This document shows positions 11,383-23,710 of a stretch of DNA of 32,518 nucleotides, one piece after another. The stretch spans positions 1-32,518 of the forward strand of contig CALZHR010000247.1 in assembly GCA_945787335.1 (NCBI GenBank). Reading direction: 5' to 3'. A program made the position numbers and the translations under genes. Each line of letters begins with the position of its first letter. The stretch's first letter is position 1. The notes beneath the pieces are model-generated. The model had not been told where the DNA came from and did no database searches. It saw only the letters and a list, made by a program, of their open reading frames with translations. The DNA is from an uncultured Desulfuromonadales bacterium. GTDB lineage: Bacteria; Desulfobacterota; Desulfuromonadia; Desulfuromonadales; Geopsychrobacteraceae.

Positions 11383-12516
11383 GTGCAACCGGAGTTATTG
11401 AGCAAACTGGAACAGGAACCGGCCCAGGAGAAAAGATCGCTGCTGGTCGTCGATGACGAACCGATCATCCGCCAGCTGTGCGCCCGCGCCCTGAGCAATT
11501 TCCAGATATTCGAAGCCGCCGACGGTCAAGAAGCGCTCAAAATTCTGGAAAAGCAGTCGGTCGACATCATCCTCAGCGACGTGATGATGCCGAACCTCAG
11601 CGGCCTGGAGCTGCTCAGCAAGGTCAAACAGCAGAGCCCCGACCAGGCGGTGGTGCTGATCACCGGCTACACCGAAAAAGAAGTGATCCTCAAGGCGCTG
11701 CAGTCCGGCGCCGACGATTTCATCAGTAAACCGATCAATCTGCTGCAGCTGCGCACCACCGTCGACAAGGTGCTCGACAAGCTCGTCCTGCGCAGGGAGC
11801 TGAACAGCTTAAAAAGAGTCGACAAGCTGAAAAGCAATTTTCTCGGTCTGATCTCCCACAAGCTGAAGACTCCGGCCACCGCGATCTCCCTGTTTATCCA
11901 GAATATCGCCGACGGTATCGACGACCCGCAGGCGGAAGAGTTTCAGAAAATGCTGGCGATGGTCCAGGCCGAGACCCTGCACCTGGAGCATTTGATTCAG
12001 GATTTGCTCTACTTCAGCAACGTTATCCTGCAAGATAGCGAACCGCAGTTGGAGCCGGTCGAACTCGGCCGCATCGCCCGCCAGGTGGCGACCGCCCTGG
12101 GACCGGCGGCGAACAGTCGCCAGCTGCAGTTCGAAATCAAGATCACCCCACCACTCCCACCCGAACCCATGGTGCTCGACCGCCAGCGGATCACTTTTGC
12201 GATTCGTGCCCTGCTCGACAATGCGATCAAATTCACCCCGCTGGGGGGCTCTGTCCTGCTGGAAGGCAAGCTGGAAAACAATCGGGTGCTGCTTGAGATT
12301 CGCGACACCGGAATCGGCATTGCCCAGCAGGACCTGCCCAAGGTCTTCAGCAAGTTCTACCAGATCGATCCGGATGGAACCGGCCAGGTGCGCGGCTTCG
12401 GCCTCGGGCTCTTCTATGCCCGCGAGTTCATCCGCGGCATGGGGGGCACGCTGGAGCTCGACAGTCGCCCCGGTCTGGGGACTGTTGCAACCATCGCATT
12501 CCCCCTGCCCGCCTGA
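11383..12516 (+). CDS. Response regulator receiver-histidine kinase fusion
   Basis: The protein has an N-terminal receiver domain (LLVVDDEPI, phospho-acceptor in ILSDVMMP at Asp66, conserved Lys in FISKPINL) followed directly by a histidine kinase core. There is no membrane segment. The H box reads LISHKLKTP with His159; the acidic residue that normally follows the His is Lys. The ATPase domain is intact: [26 protein letters not shown] and [12 protein letters not shown]. The start is uncertain: GTG at 11383 has GGGAG 8 bases upstream, while ATG at 11368 has none and would add five residues. This layout suits a kinase whose activity is set by phosphorylation of its own receiver. Its partner is unknown. 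Confidence 0.88.
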   Translation: MQPELLSKLEQEPAQEKRSLLVVDDEPIIRQLCARALSNFQIFEAADGQEALKILEKQSVDIILSDVMMPNLSGLELLSKVKQQSPDQAVVLITGYTEKEVILKALQSGADDFISKPINLLQLRTTVDKVLDKLVLRRELNSLKRVDKLKSNFLGLISHKLKTPATAISLFIQNIADGIDDPQAEEFQKMLAMVQAETLHLEHLIQDLLYFSNVILQDSEPQLEPVELGRIARQVATALGPAANSRQLQFEIKITPPLPPEPMVLDRQRITFAIRALLDNAIKFTPLGGSVLLEGKLENNRVLLEIRDTGIGIAQQDLPKVFSKFYQIDPDGTGQVRGFGLGLFYAREFIRGMGGTLELDSRPGLGTVATIAFPLPA

Positions 12517-12560
12517 GCCAGGGAATAATTCGCCCAGCCTGCGGCGACAAAGCAAACCCT

Positions 12561-12612
12561 TTTTTTCCAGCGCTTTGTTATGTTATATATCGTCCTTTCC
12601 CCAAACCGGGGA
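12561..12612 (+). promoter_or_regulatory. Candidate hslVU promoter and leader hairpin
   Basis: An AT-rich patch in otherwise GC-rich sequence has TTTTTT (12561-12566) and TATATA (12584-12589) 17 bases apart. It is followed by a small hairpin, TCCCC (12598-12602) with GGGGA (12608-12612). I see no good heat-shock sigma-32 element of the CTTGAAA / CCCCAT type. A hairpin in the hslVU leader is known in E. coli, but any shared role here is speculation. Confidence 0.3.
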
Positions 12613-12634
12613 GCTGTTTCCAGGGAGATCGTCA

Positions 12635-13161
12635 ATGTTCAAAGGAACCACCATCTGTTGTGTGCGCAAAGGGTCCCAGGTCGCGCTGGCCGGCGACGGT
12701 CAGGTCAGCCTCGGCAACACGGTGATGAAGCACGGCGCACGCAAGATCCGCCGTCTCTACGAGAACCAGGTGCTGGCCGGGTTCGCCGGCAGCACCGCCG
12801 ACGCCTTCACCCTGTTCGAAAAATTTGAAGCCAAACTGGAGGAGTTCCGCGGCAACCTGCCGCGCGCCGCCGTGGCCCTGGCCAAGGATTGGCGCACCGA
12901 CCGGGTGCTGCGCCGCCTGGAGGCGCTGCTGATCGTCGCCGACAAGGATGTCAGCCTGGTCATCTCCGGCGCCGGGGATGTCATCGAACCGGATGACGGC
13001 GTCGCCGCGATCGGCTCGGGGGGCAGTTTCGCCCAGGCCGCCGCCCGGGCGATGCTCGCCCACTCGGAGCTCGAGGCGGAAATGATCGCCACCGAGGCGC
13101 TGAAAATCGCCGCCGAGATCTGCATTTATACCAACGACCGGATTGCTGTTGAGGTTATTAA

Positions 13162-13165
<4 letters not shown>
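12635..13165 (+). CDS. hslV: HslV, ATP-dependent protease proteolytic subunit
   Basis: HslV forms the double-hexamer peptidase core of the HslVU (ClpQY) protease. The 176-residue product begins [15 protein letters not shown], so the catalytic threonine must be exposed by removal of a four-residue leader (MFKG) rather than of Met alone, as in several other bacteria. The core shows [18 protein letters not shown] and [24 protein letters not shown] at 12624-12627 precedes the ATG by 7 bases. The stop codon overlaps the hslU start by four bases, so the two subunits are probably made by coupled translation. Confidence 0.96.
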
Positions 13166-16622
<3,457 letters not shown>

Positions 16623-16626
16623 ACCG

Positions 16627-17538
16627 ATGACCAAAGACTTCCTCTGCCTCTCCGACTGGTCCCTCGACGACCTCGAGGCGATCTTCGACCTGACCCGCGA
16701 GCTGAAGCTGAAGCAGAAAGAGGGCACCCCGCACCAGCTGCTCGCAGGGCAGACCCTGGGGATGCTTTTCGAGAAGAGCTCGACCCGCACCCGCGTCTCT
16801 TTCGAGGTCGGCATGTTCCAGCTCGGCGGGCATGCGCTGTTCCTGCATTCCGGCAACACCCAGATGGGGCGCGGCGAGCCGATCAAGGACACCGCGCGGG
16901 TGATGGCCCGTTACTGCGACGGCATCATGATCCGCACCTACTCTCAGGACGCCATCGAAGAGTTCGCCGAAAACTGCTACGTGCCGGTGATCAATGGCCT
17001 GACCGACCTCTACCACCCCTGCCAGCTGATGGCCGACCTGTTCACCGTCAGCGAGCACAAAGAGGACTACAAGAACCTCAAGTACTGCTGGGTCGGCGAC
17101 GGCAACAACATGGCCAACAGCTGGATCAACGCCGCAGCGATCTTCGGCTTTGAGCTGCGCGTCGCCACTCCCAAGGGGTACGAGCCGGACGCCGGGGTGA
17201 TTGCCCGCGCGAAAGAAGCCGGCGCGAAGCTGCTGCTGAGCAACGATCCCAAAGTAGCAGCGGCCGGGGCCGACGTGCTCAACACAGACGTCTGGGCGAG
17301 TATGGGGCAGGAAGAAGAGCAGGCCGAGCGGGAAAAAGCCTTCAAGGGCTTCCAGATCAACGCCGGGCTGGTGAAGCTGGCCAATCCCGATTGCGTCGTT
17401 ATGCATTGCCTGCCGGCGCACCGTGACGAAGAGATCACCGACGAGGTCATCGAAGGGCCGCATTCGATTATTTTCGACGAGGCGGAGAACCGGTTGCACG
17501 TACAGAAAGCGATCATGGCCACGCTGATGGCCCGCTGA
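16627..17538 (+). CDS. argF: Ornithine carbamoyltransferase
   Basis: ArgF makes citrulline from ornithine and carbamoyl phosphate. The 303-residue protein has the carbamoyl-phosphate loop SSTRTR (51-56), HSGNTQMGRGE, HPCQLMADL, and the HCLP ornithine motif at 260-263 followed by AHRDEEITDEV. The ATG at 16627 has AGGAG at 16615-16619, 7 bases upstream, at the very end of argD; an earlier in-frame ATG lies inside argD and is rejected. The closest alternative, a putrescine or acetylornithine transcarbamylase, is less likely in this cluster. Confidence 0.96.
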   Translation: MTKDFLCLSDWSLDDLEAIFDLTRELKLKQKEGTPHQLLAGQTLGMLFEKSSTRTRVSFEVGMFQLGGHALFLHSGNTQMGRGEPIKDTARVMARYCDGIMIRTYSQDAIEEFAENCYVPVINGLTDLYHPCQLMADLFTVSEHKEDYKNLKYCWVGDGNNMANSWINAAAIFGFELRVATPKGYEPDAGVIARAKEAGAKLLLSNDPKVAAAGADVLNTDVWASMGQEEEQAEREKAFKGFQINAGLVKLANPDCVVMHCLPAHRDEEITDEVIEGPHSIIFDEAENRLHVQKAIMATLMAR

Positions 17539-17547
17539 TTAAGCCCG

Positions 17548-18186
17548 ATGCAACTGTCCTGCCCGCACTGCGGCTTCAGCAAGCAGATCGACCCGGCGCA
17601 ACTGCCCGCGACCGCGACGCGGGCCAACTGCCCGCGCTGCAAACAGAGCTTTGCCCTGTCACAGCAGAAGGCCGAGCCGGCGCCAGCAGCACCGCAAGTG
17701 TCTGCTGCCCAGCAACGGCCGCCCGGCGCTGTCAGGCACAGTCAGACCGAGGTCGATGCGCAGCCGAAGGCGGGCTTCTGGATCCGCCTGGTGGCGACCC
17801 TGATCGACGGTTTTCTGGTGTTTCTGCTGCAGGTGATCCTCGGGATGCTGCTGGCCTTCACCGGCTTTGTCACCACCGGCGGCAGCGAGGGGGAAGTCAG
17901 CGCCCTGATGCTGCTGGTGCAGCTGTTCACCTACCTGATCAGCTTCGCCTACTACGTTTTTTTCACCGGCTATTGCGGCCAGACCCCGGGCAAGATGGCG
18001 GTGCGGGTCAAGGTGATTCGCCGCGACGGGGCACCGATCAGTTACCTGCGGGCGGCTTTCCGTGAAGTCCCCTGCAAGTTCGTCTCGGCGATCATCCTCG
18101 GCATCGGCTACCTGATGGTCGCCTTCGATGAACAGAAACAGGGGCTGCACGACCGGATGGCCGACACCTACGTGATTAAACTCTAG
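17548..18186 (+). CDS. Zinc-ribbon and RDD-domain membrane protein
   Basis: A 212-residue protein of unknown function between argF and argG. The N-terminus has a CPHC...CPRC zinc ribbon of the MJ0042 type (residues 5-33), then a Pro/Ala/Gln-rich linker to about residue 70. The RDD domain follows, with [16 protein letters not shown], a second membrane segment around 120-145 and a third near 178-195, ending [15 protein letters not shown] proteins are integral membrane proteins and a few act as Na+/H+ antiporters, but no general function is established. It starts 9 bases after argF without a clear ribosome binding site, so it is probably co-transcribed. A 6-bp hairpin GCGGCC/GGCCGC (18186-18203) starts at its stop codon, without a T run. 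Confidence 0.85.
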   Translation: MQLSCPHCGFSKQIDPAQLPATATRANCPRCKQSFALSQQKAEPAPAAPQVSAAQQRPPGAVRHSQTEVDAQPKAGFWIRLVATLIDGFLVFLLQVILGMLLAFTGFVTTGGSEGEVSALMLLVQLFTYLISFAYYVFFTGYCGQTPGKMAVRVKVIRRDGAPISYLRAAFREVPCKFVSAIILGIGYLMVAFDEQKQGLHDRMADTYVIKL

Positions 18187-18227
18187 CGGCCCGGGCAGGC
18201 CGCCAATTCCATACAGGAGTTCTGCAC

Positions 18228-19448
18228 ATGAGCAAACATGGACAAGTGAAAAAAGCGGTTCTCGCCTATTCGGGCGGATTGGATACCTCGATCATCCTCA
18301 AGTGGCTGGTCGAAGAATACGGCTGCGAGGTGGTCGCCTACTCGGCCGACCTCGGTCAGGGGGAAGAACTGGATCATATTCCCGAGAAGGCTAAGCAGAC
18401 CGGCGCCAGCAGCTGCCACATCATGGACCTCAAGGAAGAGTTCGCCCGCGACTTCGTCTTCCCGATGTTCCGCGCCAACGCCATCTACGAGGGACGCTAC
18501 TTCCTCGGCACCAGTATCGCGCGGCCGCTGATCGCCAAGGCGCAGATGGAAATTGCTGCTGCCGAAGGCGCCGACGCGGTCTCCCACGGCGCTACCGGCA
18601 AGGGCAACGATCAGGTGCGTTTCGAGATCGCCTACTACCACTTCGACCCGGCGGTCAAGGTGATCGCCCCCTGGCGCGAGTGGGACATGAACAGCCGCAC
18701 CGCGCTGGAAGAGTACGCCAAGAAGCACGGCATCCCGGTGCCGACCAGCAAAAAGAATCCCTGGAGCTCGGACCGTAACCTGCTGCATATCTCCTTCGAG
18801 GGGGACGTGCTTGAGAACCCCTGGGCTGAAGCTCCGGAACATATGTACGTCATGAGTGTCGCGCCGGAAGCTGCGCCTGACGCTGCCGAATATGTCGAGA
18901 TCGAATTTGAAAAAGGTGACGCTGTTGCCGTCAACGGCGAGCGCCTTTCGCCGGCCAACCTGCTCGCCAAACTGAATGAACTGGGCGGCAAACACGGCAT
19001 CGGCCGCATCGACCTGATGGAGAACCGCTTCGTCGGCATGAAGAGCCGCGGCGTCTACGAGACCCCGGGCGGCACCATTCTCGAAGAAGCGCACCGCGCC
19101 GTCGAATCGATCACCATGGATCGTGAAGTGATGCACCTGCGTGACTCGCTGGTGGCCCGCTATGCGGCGATGATCTACAACGGCTTCTGGTTCGCCCCCG
19201 AGCGCACCGTCCTGCAGGCGCTGATCGACGAGAGTCAGCAGACCGTCAACGGCATGGCCCGCATCAAGCTCTACAAGGGGCACTGCCGGGTGGTCGGCCG
19301 CGATTCGGCCAACGACAGCCTGTTTAATATCGACTTCGCCACCTTCGAGGCGGACGAGGTTTACAATCAGGCCGACGCTGAAGGCTTCATCAAGCTCAAC
19401 GCGCTGCGGCTGCGGATCGCCGCGATTCAGCGGCAGAGCAAGAAATAA
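18228..19448 (+). CDS. argG: Argininosuccinate synthase
   Basis: ArgG joins citrulline and aspartate using ATP. The 406-residue product has the PP-loop AYSGGLDTS at residues 13-21, then [20 protein letters not shown] and [15 protein letters not shown], all characteristic. AGGAG lies about 8 bases before the ATG. It is separated from the RDD gene by 41 bases and from argH by 75 bases containing a hairpin. Confidence 0.97.
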   Translation: MSKHGQVKKAVLAYSGGLDTSIILKWLVEEYGCEVVAYSADLGQGEELDHIPEKAKQTGASSCHIMDLKEEFARDFVFPMFRANAIYEGRYFLGTSIARPLIAKAQMEIAAAEGADAVSHGATGKGNDQVRFEIAYYHFDPAVKVIAPWREWDMNSRTALEEYAKKHGIPVPTSKKNPWSSDRNLLHISFEGDVLENPWAEAPEHMYVMSVAPEAAPDAAEYVEIEFEKGDAVAVNGERLSPANLLAKLNELGGKHGIGRIDLMENRFVGMKSRGVYETPGGTILEEAHRAVESITMDREVMHLRDSLVARYAAMIYNGFWFAPERTVLQALIDESQQTVNGMARIKLYKGHCRVVGRDSANDSLFNIDFATFEADEVYNQADAEGFIKLNALRLRIAAIQRQSKK

Positions 19449-19463
19449 CCAGCCAGGATCAGT

Positions 19464-19493
19464 TCGGGGCGCGGCAGACCGGGCCCCGATTTT
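19464..19493 (+). terminator. Hairpin with short T tail between argG and argH
   Basis: A 7-bp stem TCGGGGC (19464-19470) with GCCCCGA (19483-19489) encloses 12 bases and is followed by TTTT. It could be a weak terminator that lowers argH expression, or an RNA processing or stabilising structure. No separate argH promoter was recognised. Confidence 0.5.
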
Positions 19494-19523
19494 CAATCAG
19501 CATCAAGAGAAAGCATAACCAAG

Positions 19524-20897
19524 ATGAGTAAACTCTGGGGTGGCCGCTTTACCCAGCCGACCGATAAGTTTGTCGAGGAGTTCACCGCCTCGATCGAATT
19601 CGACCAGCGCCTCTACGGCTACGATATTCAGGGCTCGAAAGCCCACGCGGAGATGCTCGGACGCCAGGGGATCATTGCCGTCGATGAGGCAAATCAGATC
19701 ATCACCGGTCTCGATGCCATCCGCAAAGATATCGAGGCGGGCAAGGTCGAGTTCTCGGTCGAGCTGGAAGATATCCACATGAACATCGAAGCGCGGCTGA
19801 TCGAACGGATCGGCGCCGTCGGTGGCAAACTGCACACCGGCCGCAGTCGCAACGATCAGGTGGCGGTCGATATCCGTCTCTACCTGCGCGACGAGATCGA
19901 CACCGTCCTCGGCTACCTGGAAAAGCTGGAAGCCTCACTGATCCGGCAGGCCGAAAACAACCTTGACGTGATCATGCCCGGCTACACCCACCTGCAGACC
20001 GCCCAGCCGGTGCTCTACAGCCACCACATGCTCGCCTACCGCGAGATGATCGCCCGCGACATTTCACGATTGCAGGATCTGCGCAAGCGCTTCAACCAGA
20101 TGCCGCTGGGCGCCGGTGCCCTGGCCGGCACCACCTTCCCCATCGACCGGGAATGGGTGGCGCAGCAGCTCGGCTTCGACGGCGTCACCCGCAACAGCCT
20201 CGATTCGGTCTCCGACCGTGACTTCGCCATCGAGTTCTGCAGTTTCGCCGGCATCCTGATGATGCACCTGTCGCGCCTCTCCGAGGAGCTGATCCTCTGG
20301 TCGAGCGCCGATTTCAACTTCATCGAACTCTCCGACGCCTTCTGCACCGGCAGCTCGATCATGCCGCAGAAGAAGAACCCCGACGTCCCGGAGCTGGTGC
20401 GCGGCAAGACCGGCCGGGTCTACGGCAACCTGATGAGCATGCTGACGCTGATGAAGTCGCTGCCGCTGGCCTACAACAAGGATATGCAGGAAGACAAAGA
20501 GCCGCTGTTTGACACCATCGACACGGTCAAGGGCAGCCTGAAGATCTTCGCCGACATGATCGCCGAGATGCAGGTCAAGGGGGACAACATGCGCATCGCC
20601 GCGGCGCGGGGCTTCTCCACCGCCACCGACGTCGCCGACTACTGCGTGCGCAAGGGGCTGCCGTTCCGGCAGGCGCATGAGGTGGTCGGCAAGACGGTGC
20701 GCTACTGCGTCGAGAACAACAAGGACATCCCCGAACTAACTCTCGCTGAGTTCAAGGAGTTCTCCGACCTGATCGAAGCGGACATCTACGATTTCGTGAC
20801 CCTTGAGGCTTCAGTCAACGCCCGCAAGGCGACCGGCGGCACCGCCCGCGAAGCGGTCGAGCGGGAACTGGCGCGACTGAAAAAGCCCAACCGCTGA
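19524..20897 (+). CDS. argH: Argininosuccinate lyase
   Basis: ArgH splits argininosuccinate to arginine and fumarate, the last step of the pathway. It has 457 residues and belongs to the fumarase/aspartase superfamily. The signature loop [11 protein letters not shown] is at 276-286 with the catalytic serine. Other family blocks are [24 protein letters not shown] and [20 protein letters not shown]. The N-terminus [20 protein letters not shown] is typical and fixes the start. The ribosome binding site is weak (AGAGAAAG). Confidence 0.97.
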   Translation: MSKLWGGRFTQPTDKFVEEFTASIEFDQRLYGYDIQGSKAHAEMLGRQGIIAVDEANQIITGLDAIRKDIEAGKVEFSVELEDIHMNIEARLIERIGAVGGKLHTGRSRNDQVAVDIRLYLRDEIDTVLGYLEKLEASLIRQAENNLDVIMPGYTHLQTAQPVLYSHHMLAYREMIARDISRLQDLRKRFNQMPLGAGALAGTTFPIDREWVAQQLGFDGVTRNSLDSVSDRDFAIEFCSFAGILMMHLSRLSEELILWSSADFNFIELSDAFCTGSSIMPQKKNPDVPELVRGKTGRVYGNLMSMLTLMKSLPLAYNKDMQEDKEPLFDTIDTVKGSLKIFADMIAEMQVKGDNMRIAAARGFSTATDVADYCVRKGLPFRQAHEVVGKTVRYCVENNKDIPELTLAEFKEFSDLIEADIYDFVTLEASVNARKATGGTAREAVERELARLKKPNR

Positions 20898-20944
20898 CAC
20901 CTCGCTGGGGCGCCCGCGGCAACAGGTTCTGGATAATATATCAC

Positions 20945-20970
20945 GGGCGAGCCACCGGCTCGCCCCTACA
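20945..20970. repeat. Short palindromic intergenic repeat, copy 2
   Basis: A perfect 9-bp stem, GGGCGAGCC (20945-20953) and GGCTCGCCC (20957-20965), closes an ACC loop and is followed by CTACA. Compared with copy 1, stem position 7 changes C to G and its partner at position 15 changes G to C, a compensatory pair that supports selection for the hairpin. Confidence 0.7.
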
Positions 20971-20987
20971 AAAGCAATGTAACTACC

Positions 20988-21746
20988 ATGCGCATAAGAT
21001 CTCTGTTTATTAGCTTATTGATCCTGACCACCCTCAGCGCCTGTGGCAACAAAGGCCCGGTGCGCCCGCTCGAAACCCTGCTGCCGGGCCCGGCCAGCGA
21101 GCTGGAACTCCGCCAGCAGGGTGAAGCGCTGCTGCTCGGCTGGCGGCTGCCGACCCAGAACCTTGACGGCAGCGCGATCAACAGCCCGCCGCAGCTCGAT
21201 ATCTACCGGATGACTTTCGATCCAGGCAACGACTGTCCCGAGTGCTTTGACCGTTCGACCTTACTGGTCAGCATCGACCCGGAGCTGCCCGTCCCGGCCC
21301 GCAAGGTTGGCGAGCGCTACCTCTATCTTGATAATCAGATCGACCCCGGGACCGGTTACCAGTACAAATTGATTGCGCGCAATGCTGACGGCGAAGCGGG
21401 CCGGCCGGTGGTCCTGCGCCAGGCGGCAACTCTTGCGGTCGCTGCACCTGCTGCACTGCAGGGAGAAGCGCACGACCGGTCGGTGCTGCTCAGCTGGCAA
21501 CCGGTCTCGCTCGAGCCCGGCGACAGCCTGCTCGGGTACCGCATCTATCGCCGGCGCGACGACTCCCCCAGCGCCCCCTACCCGCTCAGCGCCAAGCCGC
21601 AGCCGGAAACCCGCTTCGAGGATTTCAGCCTTGAGAACGGCGCCCGTTATCACTACCAGGTCCGGGCGCTGATCAAGCGGGGCGAACTGCAGATTGAAGG
21701 GCTCGCCACAGCTGAACTGACCATCGTTCCCCAAGCGGGCCGTTGA
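20988..21746 (+). CDS. Lipoprotein with LptM-like N-terminus and two FN3-like repeats
   Basis: The 252-residue protein begins with a lipoprotein signal peptide, lipobox LSAC with Cys19 as the lipidated residue. The mature start CGNKGPVRPL resembles the LptM/YifL motif, which in other proteobacteria is a very short outer-membrane lipoprotein that helps LptD assembly and is encoded next to lysA or dapF. Here about 230 more residues follow. They look like two fibronectin type III-like repeats: about 42-135 (LLLGWRLP ... YQYKLIARNADGE) and about 145-245 (VLLSWQPV ... LLGYRIYRRRDD ... YHYQVRALIKRG). The location is probably the inner face of the outer membrane. The gene lies between argH and dapA. 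The family assignment is my reading of motifs. Confidence 0.75.
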   Translation: MRIRSLFISLLILTTLSACGNKGPVRPLETLLPGPASELELRQQGEALLLGWRLPTQNLDGSAINSPPQLDIYRMTFDPGNDCPECFDRSTLLVSIDPELPVPARKVGERYLYLDNQIDPGTGYQYKLIARNADGEAGRPVVLRQAATLAVAAPAALQGEAHDRSVLLSWQPVSLEPGDSLLGYRIYRRRDDSPSAPYPLSAKPQPETRFEDFSLENGARYHYQVRALIKRGELQIEGLATAELTIVPQAGR

Positions 21747-21809
21747 GCCGCTCAAGCTCCTGAGAAACAGGCCGATTCCCGGTCTTCGGCAGCGCTCCGG
21801 ACACTTTAC

Positions 21810-21837
21810 TTTCCCCCGGCGCTGTGTTAGCTATACT
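21810..21837 (+). promoter_or_regulatory. Candidate dapA promoter
   Basis: A good -10 element, TATACT, lies at 21832-21837. The best -35 matches are poor (TTTCCC at 21810-21815 with a 16-base spacer, or TTTACT at 21805-21810 with a 21-base spacer), so an activator or extended contacts might be needed. The predicted transcript starts near 21844 with a leader of about 118 bases. Confidence 0.4.
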
Positions 21838-21847
21838 GATTATTTCC

Positions 21848-21875
21848 GCCGCTCTTTAGAGCGGCTGCTTTTATT
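21848..21875 (+). terminator. Hairpin with T-rich tail at the start of the dapA leader
   Basis: A 7-bp stem GCCGCTC (21848-21854) with GAGCGGC (21859-21865) has a 4-base loop and is followed by TGCTTTTATTT. It could end transcripts from the upstream lipoprotein gene. Because it lies right after the candidate dapA promoter, it could also act as an attenuator or a 5' stabilising hairpin. Confidence 0.5.
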
Positions 21876-21917
21876 TGCATCTTCGTTTTTTTAGAGAGAC
21901 AACCGCAACAGCTTAAT

Positions 21918-21943
21918 GCGAACAGCCAAACATGCCTGTTCGC
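21918..21943 (+). promoter_or_regulatory. Hairpin just upstream of the dapA ribosome binding site
   Basis: A perfect 8-bp stem GCGAACAG (21918-21925) with CTGTTCGC (21936-21943) encloses a 10-base loop and ends five bases before the GGAGG at 21949-21953. Its position would suit control of translation initiation, but no known riboswitch was recognised; the leader is too short for a lysine riboswitch. Confidence 0.4.
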
Positions 21944-21961
21944 CAGATGGAGGAGAGAGCT

Positions 21962-22837
21962 ATGTTTCAGGGATCCATGGTTGCCATCATCACCCCCTTC
22001 GACGCCGAAGGAAATTTTGATGAAGAGAGCTACCGTCAGCTGATCGAATTCCAGATTGAGAACGGCACCGACGTCATCGTCCCCTGCGGGACCACCGGCG
22101 AATCGGCGACCCTGAATTACGCGGAGCATGATCGGGTCATCAAGACCTGTATCAATCAGGTCAATAAACGGGTCCCGGTCATCGCCGGCACCGGCTCCAA
22201 CGCCACCGCCGAAGCGATCGAAATCTCCCAGCACGCCAAAGAGCTCGGCGCCGACGGCCTGCTGCTGGTCTCTCCCTACTACAACAAGCCCTCGCAGGAG
22301 GGGCTCTACCAGCACTACAAGGCGATCGCCGAGGCAGTCGCCCTGCCGCAGGTGCTCTACAACGTTCCGGGGCGGACCGGCATGAACATGACCGCCGCCA
22401 CCACCATCCGCCTGGCCGAGTTCGCCAACGTCGTCGCCATCAAGGAAGCCTCCGGCGACCTGACCCAGGCGAGCGCGATCATCGCCGCCGCCGGTAACAA
22501 GATCGACGTGCTCTCCGGCGACGATTTCCTCACCCTGCCGCTGATGGCCTGCGGCGCCAAGGGGGTGATTTCGGTGACCGCCAACATCATGCCGAAACAG
22601 GTCAAGCAGATGGTTGCCGCCATTCAGCAGGGACAGTGGAACGACGCCCGCAAGCTGCATCTGCAGCTGCTCGACGTCCACCAGGCGATGTTCCTCGAGA
22701 GCAACCCGGTGCCGGTGAAAACCTCGGCGGCTATGATGGGCAAGTGCCAGGCCGATGTGCGCCTGCCGCTGGTGCCGATGCAGCCGGCCAGCCGGGAAAA
22801 GCTCCAGGCGGTGCTGAGCAAGCACGGGCTGATTTAA
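21962..22837 (+). CDS. dapA: 4-hydroxy-tetrahydrodipicolinate synthase
   Basis: DapA condenses pyruvate with aspartate semialdehyde, the first committed step to diaminopimelate and lysine. The TIM-barrel protein has 291 residues. Schiff-base Lys161 is in VAIKEASGDL, Tyr133 in LYNVPGRTG, and the CGTTGES loop is near residue 42, all as in characterised enzymes. The ATG at 21962 follows GGAGG by 8 bases and gives MFQGSMVAIITPFD; an in-frame ATG at 21932 lies inside a hairpin and is less likely. dapB follows after 50 bases. lysA, which I recall next to dapA in Geobacter, is absent at this place. Confidence 0.97.
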   Translation: MFQGSMVAIITPFDAEGNFDEESYRQLIEFQIENGTDVIVPCGTTGESATLNYAEHDRVIKTCINQVNKRVPVIAGTGSNATAEAIEISQHAKELGADGLLLVSPYYNKPSQEGLYQHYKAIAEAVALPQVLYNVPGRTGMNMTAATTIRLAEFANVVAIKEASGDLTQASAIIAAAGNKIDVLSGDDFLTLPLMACGAKGVISVTANIMPKQVKQMVAAIQQGQWNDARKLHLQLLDVHQAMFLESNPVPVKTSAAMMGKCQADVRLPLVPMQPASREKLQAVLSKHGLI

Positions 22838-22845
22838 TTCTGCTC

Positions 22846-22867
22846 GGGCGTGCTGAAGGCACGTCCC
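22846..22867 (+). other. Hairpin between dapA and dapB
   Basis: GGGCGTGC (22846-22853) pairs with GCACG-T-CCC (22859-22867) in an 8-bp stem with one bulged T and a 5-base loop. No T run follows. It ends just before the dapB ribosome binding site and may stabilise or process the message. Confidence 0.4.
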
Positions 22868-22887
22868 TAGGCATAGAGGAAAGATTT

Positions 22888-23688
22888 ATGAACATCGCAA
22901 TTGTCGGCGCCGCCGGACGTATGGGTGGTCGCCTGATTCATGCTGTCCTTGAAGCTGAAGGGCTGGAACTGACCGGCGCCATCGAGCGGCCCGGCCATCC
23001 GCAGCTCGGCATGGACGCCGGACTGATTGCCGGGGCTGGCGAACTCGGCGTGAAAATCAGTGATGATCTGGCCGCGACCCTGGCCGGCGCCGATCTGCTG
23101 ATCGACTTCACCTTCCCCGATGTCACCCTGAAAAACCTCGCGGTCTGCGCCGAGCTCGGCAAGATGGTGGTCAGCGGCTCGACCGGTTTCACTCCCGAGC
23201 AGCGCGCCGACGCTGAGAAGTACGCTGAAAAGATCCCGGTGGTGCTGGCGCCGAACATGAGCGTCGGGGTCAACGCCTGCTTCAAGCTGCTCAAAGAGGC
23301 GGCGAAGATCCTCGGTGATGATTTCGATGTCGAGATCGTCGAGCTGCACCACAACAAGAAGAAGGACTCCCCGTCCGGCACCGCCGTGCGCATGGGCGAG
23401 GTGGTCGCCGACAGCCTGGGGCGCGATTACAACCAGGTCGCCAACTACCACCGCGAAGGGATGTGCGGCGCGCGGACCCACGCAGAGATCGGCATGCAGT
23501 CCGTGCGCGGCGGTGACATCGTCGGCGAGCACACCGTCTACGTCATCGGCATGGGCGAGCGGATCGAGATCAGCCACCGCGCCATGAGCCGTGACATGTT
23601 CGCTCGCGGTGCCGCCCGTGCCTGCAAGTGGCTGCAGGGAAAAGCTCCCGGCATCTATGACATGCAGGATGTTCTCAACTTAAAATAG
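22888..23688 (+). CDS. dapB: 4-hydroxy-tetrahydrodipicolinate reductase
   Basis: DapB reduces the DapA product to tetrahydrodipicolinate with NAD(P)H. The 266-residue protein has the Rossmann glycine motif GAAGRMG at 7-13 and the substrate signature ELHHNKKKDSPSGTA with catalytic His and Lys. The ATG at 22888 has AGAGGA 7 bases upstream; an open frame extends further upstream inside dapA but is not used. A peptide gene follows 22 bases later. Confidence 0.97.
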   Translation: MNIAIVGAAGRMGGRLIHAVLEAEGLELTGAIERPGHPQLGMDAGLIAGAGELGVKISDDLAATLAGADLLIDFTFPDVTLKNLAVCAELGKMVVSGSTGFTPEQRADAEKYAEKIPVVLAPNMSVGVNACFKLLKEAAKILGDDFDVEIVELHHNKKKDSPSGTAVRMGEVVADSLGRDYNQVANYHREGMCGARTHAEIGMQSVRGGDIVGEHTVYVIGMGERIEISHRAMSRDMFARGAARACKWLQGKAPGIYDMQDVLNLK

Positions 23689-23710
23689 TACGACACACAG
23701 GAGTCATGAA

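Noticed and set aside
21838..21961. Lysine riboswitch in the dapA leader
   Set aside because: The leader is about 118 bases, shorter than the usual lysine riboswitch, and shows only two simple hairpins without the conserved junction.
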